This document shows positions 8,449-17,912 of a stretch of 64,000 bases of DNA, piece after piece. Below the pieces are notes generated by a model, which searched no databases, was not told where the DNA came from, and was given only the letters and a program-made list of their open reading frames with translations. How positions within the stretch are numbered: the stretch's first letter is position 1; each line of letters opens with the position of its first letter. The translations under genes and the position numbers were made by a program. The stretch comes from Chitinophagales bacterium (GTDB lineage: Bacteria; Bacteroidota; Bacteroidia; Chitinophagales; Saprospiraceae). The stretch spans positions 1-64,000 of the forward strand of contig JAAFJT010000012.1 in assembly GCA_013298955.1 (NCBI GenBank). The letters are read 5' to 3'.

Positions 8449-11178
8449 TTATCGAATTGCCCCAATCAATACCCCATAATCATCATATGGCGCGTCTGTC
8501 CTGCGCATTTCCAATCCGTTATTCAATTCGGCTCCGTAAATCATTTCTAAATCGGGCATCGTATGCGTCGTGCGCACCTCAATATCGCCTTTTTCGATTT
8601 GTTTCACGCGCCATTGATAGGTTGCCGACATCCTATCCCAAATATCTTGATGCACCTCTTGATGATTTTCATTCGGATTCAAAGGCGATAATTCATTGAA
8701 TGCCAACGTATTGCGTGCAATCGGACGGGCATTTTCCATGATGAAATACGCCGTATGCGCCCAACTATCATCATTATTCAACAACTTGGAATACATGACC
8801 AATTGCAAATCTTCTTTATTTTTCATTTTGCCTTCATGCCGTGCGTGACTGCTCCATTTCAAATCCAAAATCGCGGTTTCATCCCCGCGTTCCAAGACGA
8901 CATCCGCTTTGCCATGAATCGGGAGGTTGAAAAACGTGCCTTTCAAATCCATTTCCGTACCTTTCACCTTCCAATCATTTTTCCGAATCAACTCAATCAA
9001 ACTCCAAATCGCATGTTTCAATTGACGCAAAAATTGGATTCTATCGGGTTCGCGCCCGTACATCATCAAAACCGCGCCTTCTCTTGCCAACAATCGGCGG
9101 CTATTTTTCTCCACCCAATCATGCACATTATTTTTATTCCAATCTATAAAATCCTCTTTTAGAACCAATTCAAAAAAACGATGTGATAAATTGCCCATCA
9201 AGGTTTTATCAGTCGTAACGCTCAAAATCGGCGATTTTGTTAATTTCGCTTTATGCCTAAAAACCCATTGATACGGATAATATAACAAGGCATCCAAACT
9301 CGTCATCGTTTCCGCTTCGCGCTGTTCCAACGCTTTTTCGTTCAAACGAATAAACGGACGCGGTTTTTCCAACGGCTGATGTGGCAAATTCAAATAATGA
9401 GGCAATTCAAAAGTGGGCAATTCCCCTTTTTCAGTCGCTTCTATATCCAAAGTCACCAACGCATCATTGCTAAAACAAGCCCGAAAATGACTATACAAAG
9501 GATGTTCTTTCACCGATTCCCCATTTAATTTGTCAGGAGCGACGAATAACAAACTTTTATTTGTTTTTAAAATCGGTTGTTCGCGTTGCCAAATCAACAA
9601 CGCATTTTCATCTTGCGGTGTTTGCAAATCAATATGCACGTTTTTTAAAAACGCCGTTTCATGTTTGTACCATTTGCTGAAAAAATGAGCAGGTTCGGTT
9701 TCTACAAAATGCCACCAAATCAAATCATCAGGCGTGTTCAACAGCGCACCGCCGCTATTCACATACGCATACGAGCCAATTTCCTCTTCCGACGGTTGCA
9801 CCGGCGCGGGTTCATAAATCGTGCGAATGATGCGTTCCAACTCCAACGCACCCACAAAATTATCGGTCGGCGGCAATTCGCGCAAAAATTCCTCAATTCG
9901 ACGCGCTTGTTCGCTCAAAACGAGTAAAGACGCATTTTTACTATTCATTTTTTCAAATTCGCGGGAAGCCCATTCATGCAAATATTGAAAAATATCAATC
10001 GGCTGTTCTTTCGGAACGGATTTTTCAACATCAAATCGCAGGCGTTCAAACCAAAAATCGTATTGCGCCCGAATTTCTTGGTACTGAATCGTGTTATCCG
10101 CCTCTGCGCGTTCCTTCAAATCGTCAAAATATCGATTAATTTCGTAATACCAAGCATCGCCATTAATACCGGGACGTTTTGCAATCAACCCTGCAATGAT
10201 ATTGGCAAGGTCATCCGCCAAAGGTTTGTGCGCCAAAGTTACAAATTCCAAAATTTTATACGGGTCAATCGGTCTCCACAAAAACGCTGTCACCAATTTC
10301 AACAATTGTAACGTCGGACGAGCATTCGACGAACTCGGCATGCCCAAACTTGGCAATCCTTCTTGAATCAACGCATCATCCAAAATCCGTTGTCCATCCG
10401 AAACCAATAAAGTCGGTTTATAATGCGGATTTTTATATAAAAATTTTGCTAAATATGATGCTGCATCTGTATCACGCGGTGCTTTCAAAATGCGCAATGT
10501 GCCATCATTTTGAAAAACCTTTTGAACCGATTTAGCCGCTTGATTTTGAATAAATTGTTTAAAAACCTCAAAATCACTTTGTCGCGTTGCAAATAAATCA
10601 TTAGTAGGCGATTTAGGACTTATCGCTTTTTTAGCCAACTCAACGACTTGTACTTTTTTGCGTTTCAAGGCTTTGAAAAACCGACGCAATTGCGGTTGCA
10701 AATACTCCAAAGGCTCAACGACTTGGATTTCCTCAATCGGTAAATCATTGATTTTCAATTGTTTCAAAACAGCTTGCCATCTATCTGCCATCCCAAACGC
10801 CAATTTTTTAATTTCTTTTTCAATCTCCGCCAACGTGCGCAAACGGTCAGGCAAGCGCGGCGTGATTTTAAAATCCCAACCCGCACACAACAATTCATCG
10901 CGGCGTTGCAACAAGGCTTCCGCACACGCCAATTCATCCGCTTCAAAAGAGGCTTTGAAGAAAGGATGCCCGCCGTTTGGGTGGGTTTTCATATATTTTA
11001 TCAACGTTTGTCGATATTGTTCGGTGCGAATATGCTCATTGCGCCCTGAGTTGCCCTCCAAACCCAAATGCGCTTCCGCAAATTCTAATAAACCTTTTGT
11101 TCCCAAATAGTATTGACCTTCCTCCGTATTCGGGCGCGCAAAAACGCGTTCATCCAAATCTAAACCAAAATAAACCAT
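8449..11178 (-). CDS. AddB/RecB-like protein with C-terminal PD-(D/E)XK nuclease domain
   Basis: 909-residue cytoplasmic protein. The middle (about residues 230-400, with GLPSLGMPSSS and LQLLKLVTAFLWRPIDP) resembles the degenerate helicase domain of AddB-type subunits. The C-terminal third carries the nuclease motifs: LSHRFFELVL (conserved His), GKADVVLE (Asp), AILDLKW (Asp-x-Lys) and QLVMYSKLL (Gln). I see no Walker A motif (GxxxxGKS/T) and no AddB-type iron-sulfur cysteine set, so it is probably an exonuclease scaffold and not an active helicase. No addA or other helicase gene adjoins it, so a partner would have to be encoded elsewhere. The likely role is double-strand break end processing (family inference). 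The start MVYFGLDLDE was chosen because the reading frame opens there. Confidence 0.75.
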   Translation of the reverse strand: MVYFGLDLDERVFARPNTEEGQYYLGTKGLLEFAEAHLGLEGNSGRNEHIRTEQYRQTLIKYMKTHPNGGHPFFKASFEADELACAEALLQRRDELLCAGWDFKITPRLPDRLRTLAEIEKEIKKLAFGMADRWQAVLKQLKINDLPIEEIQVVEPLEYLQPQLRRFFKALKRKKVQVVELAKKAISPKSPTNDLFATRQSDFEVFKQFIQNQAAKSVQKVFQNDGTLRILKAPRDTDAASYLAKFLYKNPHYKPTLLVSDGQRILDDALIQEGLPSLGMPSSSNARPTLQLLKLVTAFLWRPIDPYKILEFVTLAHKPLADDLANIIAGLIAKRPGINGDAWYYEINRYFDDLKERAEADNTIQYQEIRAQYDFWFERLRFDVEKSVPKEQPIDIFQYLHEWASREFEKMNSKNASLLVLSEQARRIEEFLRELPPTDNFVGALELERIIRTIYEPAPVQPSEEEIGSYAYVNSGGALLNTPDDLIWWHFVETEPAHFFSKWYKHETAFLKNVHIDLQTPQDENALLIWQREQPILKTNKSLLFVAPDKLNGESVKEHPLYSHFRACFSNDALVTLDIEATEKGELPTFELPHYLNLPHQPLEKPRPFIRLNEKALEQREAETMTSLDALLYYPYQWVFRHKAKLTKSPILSVTTDKTLMGNLSHRFFELVLKEDFIDWNKNNVHDWVEKNSRRLLAREGAVLMMYGREPDRIQFLRQLKHAIWSLIELIRKNDWKVKGTEMDLKGTFFNLPIHGKADVVLERGDETAILDLKWSSHARHEGKMKNKEDLQLVMYSKLLNNDDSWAHTAYFIMENARPIARNTLAFNELSPLNPNENHQEVHQDIWDRMSATYQWRVKQIEKGDIEVRTTHTMPDLEMIYGAELNNGLEMRRTDAPYDDYGVLIGAIR

Positions 11179-11443
11179 TATATGATGCTTTTAAGGAGGC
11201 AAATTTATTGAAAATATTGAACTAAAATGTTTTTTTATTTGGATTGTTTGGGTTTTTATACGCAAAATGTGCGTCAAGTTTAAAACTTGACACATATTGA
11301 TACGCATTGAAATTTTTTAAAAATTAGGATACCTATGATTTGAAGGATAAAAAGGGATCGGAATGAGAATCATAAAGCTCCATTTGTTCAATACTACTTT
11401 TTGCAAATATAGGGTGCGGAAGATAGGTTTAAAGAATCGATAG

Positions 11444-13120
11444 TTATAAAATATCAAATTCATAGATGTCATCGCCGCCAAAACCACCTGTTCGGCTGCT
11501 CGAAAAGTAGCCCCGTTTCCCATTTGGCAATAAAATCAATCCAAAATCATCCGATTCTGTATTGAAAGGCGCACCCAAAGCAGTGGTTACAGCCGTTTTA
11601 CTTTCCAAATCAATACGGTATAAATCCAATTTTTGCGCTCCTTCCTGTCCATCAGACGCAAAAAACAACGTTCCTGCCTCACTTATAAATGGAAAAAGTT
11701 CATTTTTGGCAGTATTTATCTTCGCGCCGAGATTGGAAGGGGCAGCCCAAGTACCATTCGACAACCGCCGCGAAACATATAAATCCATCCCGCCAAAACC
11801 GCCCGGCATATTTGAAGTAAAATACAATTTTTGCCCATCTGCCGAAAGCGTCGGATGACAAAACGTATAATCTTCATCTTCAAAGGGCAATAAGATTTCG
11901 CCCGTCCAAGAATCACCTTGTTTTTGCTTGACATAGATTTTTACGGTGACTTCGCCTTTTGCATTCGTGATTTCCTTACCACGTTTGGAACTATTGCGTG
12001 TCAAATACATCGTCTGCCCGTCTTTCGAGAAGCAACTTGGACCTTCATTGGTACGACTATTCAATTTCGCGTCAAACGTGCGCACTTTACTCAATTGACC
12101 TGTTACCGAATCGAAGGAGGCAAATTTTAAATTTAAATCGTCTCTTTGCGTTTTTTGTTTGGGATCGTTGACAGAGGGTGCAGGTGTTTTTTTGATTTTG
12201 CCATTTTTGGCGCGTACAAGACTGTTTGTACAAAATAAAATTCCATTTTCACATAAAACAGGTGAAAAATCATCTTTTTCGCCATTCAAAATAGTTGCAT
12301 TTCGCACATTTACATTGGTTAATGCGGGTGTTACACGAACTGCTTTTGTTGGTTGGCTTTTGGCAATCGAAGCAGGTTTAGCCGCAGTTGTATTGGAAAT
12401 GGGTGCATTTTTAGCAATTTTTATATCGATATTGCTGCTTTTAGCCACATTTTGATTGGCAATAGGTGCCGATTTTGCAACATTCGTACTGGCAGCAGGT
12501 GCTGTTTTTGCAACATTCGTACTGGCAGCAGGTGCTGTTTTTGCAACATTTGTACTGGTAACAGGTGCTGTTTTTGCAACATTCGTACTGGCAACAGGTG
12601 CTGTTTTTGCAACATTTGTACTGGTAGCAGGTGCTGTTTTTGCAACATTTGTACTGGCAACAGGTGCTGTTTTTGCAACATTTGTACTGGCAACAGGTGC
12701 TGTTTTTGCAACATTCGTACTGGCAACAGGTGCCGATTTTGCAACATTCGTACTGGCAACAGGTGCTGTTTTTATAACTACATTTGAATTTGGTTTAGCG
12801 GCAGTTTTATCAGTTTTTATATTGCCATTTGCTATTTGAGCCATATTTTCAGGGGTATTACTTGTTGTCGAAGCAACTGCTGGTGCGGATTTCACAACTT
12901 TGGGTGGATAAGAAACCTTTGCACCTTGCGTTTTCGATTGGCTTAAACCCGTCGAATCAAGAATAGGTGCGGGTCGAATCGGCATCAATCGTGCTTTCGG
13001 AGCATCAAACATTTTAGGACGCAGATTAGAGGCAATAAGAGGTTGGTTTTGAGCAAAAGTAGCATTTTGTAAACCAAGGGTTACAAAACTTGTTGTGTAG
13101 ATCAATTTTTTTAAAAACAT
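11444..13120 (-). CDS. PD40 beta-propeller protein with 11-residue tandem repeats
   Basis: 558-residue exported protein with signal peptide MFLKKLIYTTSFVTLGLQNATFA. Residues ~100-230 are a low-complexity linker made of about ten copies of K-[TS]-A-P-[VA]-[AT]-STNVA. The C-terminal ~280 residues form WD40-like (PD40) propeller blades, seen as ENGILFCTNS, GQTMYLTRNS, GQKLYFTSNMPGGFGGMDLY, AGTLFFASDGQ and GKRGYFSSSRTGGFGGDDIY. Such propellers are common in Bacteroidota envelope proteins, often fused to OmpA domains; no OmpA domain is present here. It probably acts as a periplasmic or surface binding module on an extended Lys/Ala/Pro stalk. The gene ends at the stop just after DIYEFDIL. Confidence 0.8.
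   Translation of the reverse strand: MFLKKLIYTTSFVTLGLQNATFAQNQPLIASNLRPKMFDAPKARLMPIRPAPILDSTGLSQSKTQGAKVSYPPKVVKSAPAVASTTSNTPENMAQIANGNIKTDKTAAKPNSNVVIKTAPVASTNVAKSAPVASTNVAKTAPVASTNVAKTAPVASTNVAKTAPATSTNVAKTAPVASTNVAKTAPVTSTNVAKTAPAASTNVAKTAPAASTNVAKSAPIANQNVAKSSNIDIKIAKNAPISNTTAAKPASIAKSQPTKAVRVTPALTNVNVRNATILNGEKDDFSPVLCENGILFCTNSLVRAKNGKIKKTPAPSVNDPKQKTQRDDLNLKFASFDSVTGQLSKVRTFDAKLNSRTNEGPSCFSKDGQTMYLTRNSSKRGKEITNAKGEVTVKIYVKQKQGDSWTGEILLPFEDEDYTFCHPTLSADGQKLYFTSNMPGGFGGMDLYVSRRLSNGTWAAPSNLGAKINTAKNELFPFISEAGTLFFASDGQEGAQKLDLYRIDLESKTAVTTALGAPFNTESDDFGLILLPNGKRGYFSSSRTGGFGGDDIYEFDIL
12435..12780. repeat. 33-bp coding tandem repeat (about 9-10 copies)
   Basis: Near-identical 33-bp units encode the KTAPVASTNVA repeat of the PD40 protein. 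Copies differ at a few third positions and at the [VA]-[AT] codons, so the array is recent or still homogenising. Because 33 is a multiple of three, all frames stay open, which produces false overlapping ORFs on both strands. Confidence 0.9.
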
Positions 13121-13351
13121 CGTTTACGGCTTATGATTTGGGTGAACTAAACGATTGACTATCAAAAGATTCTCATAATTTCCATTACACATGAAATCTT
13201 TATGCCAATTTTTAAAAATCCTTTGTACCACTATCAACATTGCATAGTACGGCTTCTACAAAGAAGGTTTGTAGCTCGTTTTATCACTATTAGAAGGGAG
13301 ATAACGAGCGCAAAATATTTTGCGCCCGTTGGAATTTTTTTTGACTACACT

Positions 13352-13945
13352 CTAAAATAAGGTTAAATCAGGTAATAAGCGAAACGATTTTCGATGCCAT
13401 TCGGTACAACCATATTGTTCAATTGCTTTTCGATGGGCAATTGTTGGATAACCTTTATTCTCATTCCATTGATAAACAGGATATTGTACATGCAAATTTT
13501 TCATCAAATCATCGCGTTCTGTTTTTGCCAAAACGGAAGCGGCAGCAATAGATGCAAATTTTGCATCTCCTTTCACAATGCAATGATGTGGGATATTTTG
13601 AAAGGTTTTGAATCGATTGCCATCAATCAACAATCGGTCAAGTGGCATCGGCAATTGCGCCAAAGCGCGGTGCATTGCCAAAAAAGAGGCTTGTAAAATG
13701 TTAATTTGGTCAATTTCAGCAGGTTCCGCACATGCAATCGCCCAAGCAATCGCTTCTTTTTCGATGATGGGACGCAAAATATCACGGCTTTTTTCCGTCA
13801 TTTGTTTGGAATCATTCAACAATTTGTGGTAAAAATTAGGTGGCAAAATCACCGCCGCCGCCACTACCGCCCCCGCAAGACAGCCGCGCCCCGCTTCGTC
13901 ACAGCCCGCTTCCAAACCTGTCGCTATCAAAAATGGAGCTAACAT
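13352..13945 (-). CDS. rnhB: Ribonuclease HII
   Basis: 197-residue enzyme that cleaves RNA in RNA-DNA hybrids and starts removal of single ribonucleotides from DNA. The signature [13 protein letters not shown] near residue 15 supplies the first acidic pair (DE). Further acidic residues lie in [10 protein letters not shown] (~residue 95) and in [12 protein letters not shown]. Length is typical for the family. It follows lgt on the same strand but is separated from it by the triplicated repeat array at 13988-14315, so co-transcription would have to pass through those hairpins. Confidence 0.95.
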   Translation of the reverse strand: MLAPFLIATGLEAGCDEAGRGCLAGAVVAAAVILPPNFYHKLLNDSKQMTEKSRDILRPIIEKEAIAWAIACAEPAEIDQINILQASFLAMHRALAQLPMPLDRLLIDGNRFKTFQNIPHHCIVKGDAKFASIAAASVLAKTERDDLMKNLHVQYPVYQWNENKGYPTIAHRKAIEQYGCTEWHRKSFRLLPDLTLF

Positions 13946-13978
13946 AATATGCTTTTCAATATTTTTAAACTATTTTGG

Positions 13979-14315
13979 AACACATAGTTCACATAGTAGG
14001 GCATAGGACACATAGTTTTTTTTTGAAGGTTTAAAAAACCTATGTGCCTTATGTCCTCCTAAATGAACTATGTGTTACTCTGTTCCACTTTTTTTGTTCA
14101 CATTAGGGCATAGGACACATAGTTTTTTTTTGAAGGTACGTATTTAAAAAACCTATGTGCCTTATGTCCTCCTATATGAACTATGTGTTACTCTGTTCCA
14201 CTTTTTTTTTAGAGCATATGACACATAGGTTTTTTTGAAGGTACGTATTTAAAAAACCTATGTGCCTTATGTCCTCCTATATGAACTATGTGTTACTCTG
14301 TTCCACTTTTTTTTG
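13979..14315. repeat. Triplicated ~110-bp ACATAG-family element
   Basis: Three tandem copies (about 13988-14095, 14096-14210, 14211-14315). Each is an inverted repeat of ACATAG-containing 9-mers with a central TTTTTTTGAAGGT...AAAAAACC segment. Each copy ends with GTGTTACTCTGTTCCAC. In the third copy that segment encodes the final codons and stop of lgt (VEQSNT-stop), so copies 1 and 2 are duplications that carry the lgt tail downstream of the real stop. The array fills the gap between rnhB and lgt. Confidence 0.9.
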
Positions 14316-15266
14316 CGTCATTGGCAACACAAAATAGCCAACAATACCAATAATCGTAATAATAACCGCAATCATTTCCGCTTGTGTAAAGGTGATTCCG
14401 AATGCGTGAATTTTATCATTGACCCGAATTTTTTCAATAAAAAAGCGTTCCACCCCATTTAAAATCAAATAAACCATGAATAATTGTCCTGCAACCGCCA
14501 ATCGTTTCCGCAAAAACCATAGTAGAGCCGTCAATAAACCTGTTATAATGGTCTCGTAAAACGGTGTCGGATACACGCCCGGATTCAACCGCGAATTATA
14601 AATGCCTTCAAAACCTGCAATCGTTTCGACACCCATTGGAAATGGATGCCCTTTTTCGTAAATTACATTGCGTGCGAAATCGTGCGCCCACATCCATTTG
14701 GGCAAAAACCAACCCGCAGGCATCTGCCCCGAAACAATGCCCCAATCGCCATCACCCGACAATTGACAACCAATTCGACCCACTGCATAACCAATCATCA
14801 AAGCGGGTGCAACCGCATCCATCATATATAAAGGATTCATTTTCAATTTTTTAGAAATAAACCAATAAACACCTATAAAGCCACCAATCAAGCCGCCGTA
14901 AATGGCAAGTCCACTGCCTGAGAAAAAATAATGAATCGGGTCACTCATAAAATTGCGAATCGCATTAGCACTTTCCAACATGGCAAAAATTTTCGCGCCC
15001 AAAACCCCACAAATCCCAGCAATCATCGTAATATCGGCTACACGGTCATGTGGATACGCTTCCACGAGATTGCCGCGTTCATCTTTGATGATGGTGGTTG
15101 GGAAAAGCCCTTGCGCCGCTTTTCGTTTCAATTCGAGTTGCAACAAATACGCACTCGCCAAGAAAGACAAAGCTAAAAACAAACCAAATGTTTTAACAAC
15201 GGCTGTGAAATTGTCCACAGGCGTACCGAATAGGTCATGCAGAATATACGATAAATCTGGATACAT
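14286..15266 (-). CDS. lgt: Prolipoprotein diacylglyceryl transferase
   Basis: 326-residue inner-membrane enzyme that transfers diacylglycerol from phosphatidylglycerol to the lipobox cysteine of prolipoproteins. It has several transmembrane segments and the Lgt signature IGYAVGRIGCQLSGDGDWG (catalytic Arg/Gly-rich loop). A further FFSGSGLAIYGGLIGG motif corresponds to the conserved His/Tyr-containing loop region. The insert KAAQGLFPTTI... after the first membrane segment is typical of Bacteroidota Lgt. The last codons and the stop lie inside the third copy of the intergenic repeat array, so the C-terminal VEQSNT is repeat-derived. Lipoprotein substrates occur in this window (58140-59939, 29925-30317). 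Confidence 0.93.
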   Translation of the reverse strand: MYPDLSYILHDLFGTPVDNFTAVVKTFGLFLALSFLASAYLLQLELKRKAAQGLFPTTIIKDERGNLVEAYPHDRVADITMIAGICGVLGAKIFAMLESANAIRNFMSDPIHYFFSGSGLAIYGGLIGGFIGVYWFISKKLKMNPLYMMDAVAPALMIGYAVGRIGCQLSGDGDWGIVSGQMPAGWFLPKWMWAHDFARNVIYEKGHPFPMGVETIAGFEGIYNSRLNPGVYPTPFYETIITGLLTALLWFLRKRLAVAGQLFMVYLILNGVERFFIEKIRVNDKIHAFGITFTQAEMIAVIITIIGIVGYFVLPMTQKKVEQSNT

Positions 15267-15467
15267 CGTTGATTTTTATAATTTTAATAGTTTTTTAAAC
15301 CTTCCAAAAGGCACTTTGGACGCAAATGTAAGGATTATTTCAGATTTTGATTTTTTCGGAATGATTTTTTGAACCCTCCGTTTAGACAAAAATGTGTTAA
15401 ACAATATTTTTTTTAAAAAACTGTTTTTATGGATTGCTTATTTTTTAAATGCTCTACCGATTCTTTT

Positions 15468-17360
15468 ATGAAAATACAAATGCTCAGTTGTTGCTTATTT
15501 TGTGCGCAAATCGTTGTGGGTCAATCGTTTGAATTGTCGCCACTGCCTTCTAATGCTGCCTTATTGCCTTCCAAAGCGGTTAAAAAATTTGCACCTTTAG
15601 CACCCTTGACCTTGCCTTTTATAGATGACTTTTCGTACGCGGGACCCTATCCTGATAAAAATCTTTGGGTGGATGATAAAGTTTTTATCAACAATACGAT
15701 GGCGCATCAACCACCGTCTGTTGGAGTAGCGACTTTCGACGCGTTGGACCGCAATGGCAAACCGTATGGACAAGCGGGCGAAGTCGGTTCCGCCGATACG
15801 CTCACGTCACAGCCGATTGATTTGTCGGGCGTGACGGGAGCAGATAGTGTGATGTTGAGTTTTTATTTGCAACCCAAAGGACTTTGTTATCCACCTAACT
15901 ATGGTGATTCCATTGTTTTAGAGTTTAAAAGAAATACGAATGTGTGGGAACAAATCGCTGGTTTTGACGGTTTGGAATCCAATCGATTGGATACATTCCC
16001 GCCTTTTGTTTATAAAAATTTTGTTTTAAAAGATACTCGTTTTTTTCATGCAGGGTTTCAATTTCGGTTTCGGAATCATGGGCGGTTGAATGGAACGTAT
16101 GAAATTTGGCATTTGGATTACGTCCGATTGGGCAAAAATCGGCGTACCACTGCCACTTATGAAGATATTGCGTTTACACAAATGCCGCCTTCGATGTTGA
16201 AAAACTATACAGCATTGCCTTTTAAACAATTGAAAGCCAATGTTTTAGAAATTAGTGATAGTTTGGAAATCAACGTCCGAAGCCATTTTCCGACCGCTGT
16301 GCCGATAACGGATTCGCGGGTGAGCATTCGGGAAGCCGTGACGAATACGTTGTTGTTTTCGCCGTATGCGTTTATTACAGGTAATTTTAATCCGAATGTT
16401 TTGGTGAGTACGGGGCAGCCGCTTTTGCCGATTGCGAATCTGCGCAGCGCGATAACGACTGGTTTTGCGAATCAAGATAGTTTGGTTTTTGAAACGGATT
16501 ATACGTTGATAAATCAGTCGCAAGCAGCAGGCGCGGCGCGAAATAATGATGCCGTGCGGCGGCGGACGGTTTGCGCAAATGAATTTGCCTATGATGATGG
16601 AACTGCCGAATTGCAATTTACGGCAACAGGCACAGGCGTTCAATCGGCAATTCGGTTCAAAGCGAATGTCGCAGATACCTTGCGGGCGGTTCGATTTGCG
16701 TTTCCGCACATCAATGGAGATGCCGTACAAAATTCGTTCAACCTCAAAATTTGGACGGGTAATTTGAATAATGCACCCATTTATACCAAATTAAATTTGA
16801 AACCCATTTATCCAGACAAATTTAGAGACACGTTACAGGCTTTTACGACGTATCAATTAACGGATTCTGCGGGTCGTCCTGTTATCGTGCCGATACCTGC
16901 GGGCGATTTTTTCATTGGTTGGCAAAATGTGGGCGATGTGAAAATACCGATTGGTTTAGACCGAAATAATTTAAAATCAGCGTATAACGTATGGCAATTT
17001 TTAAATGGTGTTTGGACAGCGGTGGATAAACCTTTGGGTGCGGTGATGATTCGCCCTGTGGTTGGGAAATATGTGCCGAATGGTAGTAATACGTTGAAAA
17101 ATGAAGAATTAGCCTTGAATCAAGTGATGCGGATTTTCCCAAATCCTGCGCAATCGGTGCTACAATTTGAATTTTTAAAGGATAATGGTAGCGATTTTAA
17201 AATAGAATGTTTCAACACGGCGGGACAATGTTTGAAAACAGAAGTTTTACAAAACAACTTATTGGAATTAAATACATTTGCAACAGGCATTTATTTTTTA
17301 AAAATCACAGATTTGAAAAGAAATTTAATATTTAAACATAAATTTGCGGTCGTTAAGTAA
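15468..17360 (+). CDS. Secreted protein with T9SS type A sorting domain
   Basis: About 630 residues after choosing the ATG at 15468, which gives the signal peptide MKIQMLSCCLFCAQIVVGQS; an in-frame ATG at 15429 would put 13 polar residues before it. The body holds a jelly-roll-like segment (FIDDFSYAGPYPDKNLWVDD, about residues 55-220) typical of secreted Bacteroidota proteins. The last ~75 residues match the type A sorting domain: MRIFPNPAQSVLQFEF, then ECFNTAGQCL, then ATGIYFLKI and a lysine-ended final strand. It should be exported by Sec, moved by T9SS and cleaved or anchored at the surface. No enzyme motif was recognised. It is divergent to lgt. Confidence 0.85.
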   Translation: MKIQMLSCCLFCAQIVVGQSFELSPLPSNAALLPSKAVKKFAPLAPLTLPFIDDFSYAGPYPDKNLWVDDKVFINNTMAHQPPSVGVATFDALDRNGKPYGQAGEVGSADTLTSQPIDLSGVTGADSVMLSFYLQPKGLCYPPNYGDSIVLEFKRNTNVWEQIAGFDGLESNRLDTFPPFVYKNFVLKDTRFFHAGFQFRFRNHGRLNGTYEIWHLDYVRLGKNRRTTATYEDIAFTQMPPSMLKNYTALPFKQLKANVLEISDSLEINVRSHFPTAVPITDSRVSIREAVTNTLLFSPYAFITGNFNPNVLVSTGQPLLPIANLRSAITTGFANQDSLVFETDYTLINQSQAAGAARNNDAVRRRTVCANEFAYDDGTAELQFTATGTGVQSAIRFKANVADTLRAVRFAFPHINGDAVQNSFNLKIWTGNLNNAPIYTKLNLKPIYPDKFRDTLQAFTTYQLTDSAGRPVIVPIPAGDFFIGWQNVGDVKIPIGLDRNNLKSAYNVWQFLNGVWTAVDKPLGAVMIRPVVGKYVPNGSNTLKNEELALNQVMRIFPNPAQSVLQFEFLKDNGSDFKIECFNTAGQCLKTEVLQNNLLELNTFATGIYFLKITDLKRNLIFKHKFAVVK

Positions 17361-17368
17361 TTTCGTTT

Positions 17369-17406
17369 TGAATTAGGATTTTTTAGGACTCCTAAAAATC
17401 CTAATT
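17369..17406. terminator. Hairpin, GAATTAGGAT family
   Basis: A near-perfect palindrome: GAATTAGGATTTTTTAGGA followed by its complement, with a two-base turn. It lies 9 bp after the stop of the T9SS gene and before the rhodanese gene. This is the minimal form of the element seen in open form at 4100-4182 and 60112-60367. Confidence 0.65.
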
Positions 17407-17431
17407 CAGACCCATTAAAATTCAAACAAAC

Positions 17432-17740
17432 ATGGATATTACAGTTCAAGAATTAAAGCAACGATTGGATGCGGGAGACCAGTTCGTCTTCTTAGATGTC
17501 CGCGAACCTGCGGAATATGCCGCATTTAATTTGGGTGCAACCCTGATTCCCTTAGGCAATATTCCGTATGCGGCTTATGACCAATTGGATGCCCACAAAG
17601 AAAATGAAATTATCATTCATTGTCGCTCTGGTGCGCGAAGTGGGAATGCGCAACGATATTTGCAACAACTTGGTTTTACGCAAGTGCGCAATGTAACAGG
17701 CGGGGTTTTGGCTTGGCAAGATGCGTTTGGCGGTTCGTAG
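17432..17740 (+). CDS. Single-domain rhodanese (sulfurtransferase-like)
   Basis: 102-residue cytoplasmic rhodanese domain. It shows the CH2A-type start (FVFLDVREPAEYAAFN) and the active-site loop CRSGARSGNAQ with the persulfide-forming Cys near residue 69. The domain ends with the conserved GGVLAW motif. Single-domain rhodaneses (GlpE/PspE type) pass sulfane sulfur to thiol acceptors; the partner here is unknown. It sits between two hairpins, so it is probably its own transcription unit. Confidence 0.93.
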   Translation: MDITVQELKQRLDAGDQFVFLDVREPAEYAAFNLGATLIPLGNIPYAAYDQLDAHKENEIIIHCRSGARSGNAQRYLQQLGFTQVRNVTGGVLAWQDAFGGS

Positions 17741-17833
17741 ATTGAATTACGAAAAATAATTGCGGTATTTGAAAAAGACTTGCCGCACGTTCTGCTCGAA
17801 TATTGAATTTCAATTTAAAACGAATTAGTTGAA

Positions 17834-17869
17834 AAAAGTGCGGCAAGTTTCAACTTACCGCACTTTTTG
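17834..17869 (+). terminator. Rho-independent terminator, GTGCGGCAAGTT family
   Basis: A stem of about 15 bp (AAAGTGCGGCAAGTT and its mirror, one mismatch) followed by TTTTTG. It lies between the convergent rhodanese and SNF2-DprA genes. An extra inverted copy of the left arm (17779-17789) could form an alternative pairing. The same hairpin, perfect, is at 45293-45328. Confidence 0.75.
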
Positions 17870-17912
17870 ATTGAATGTTGCCTTCCAATTCAAACGCATC
17901 CCCGTTTTTAGG

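Noticed and set aside
12435-12780. CRISPR-like array
   Set aside because: The 33-bp units are contiguous, coding and have no spacers; no cas gene is present in the window.
12353-12839. Overlapping ORFs on both strands in the 33-bp repeat
   Set aside because: They exist only because a 33-bp repeat keeps every frame open; the PD40 gene frame has a signal peptide and a known domain.
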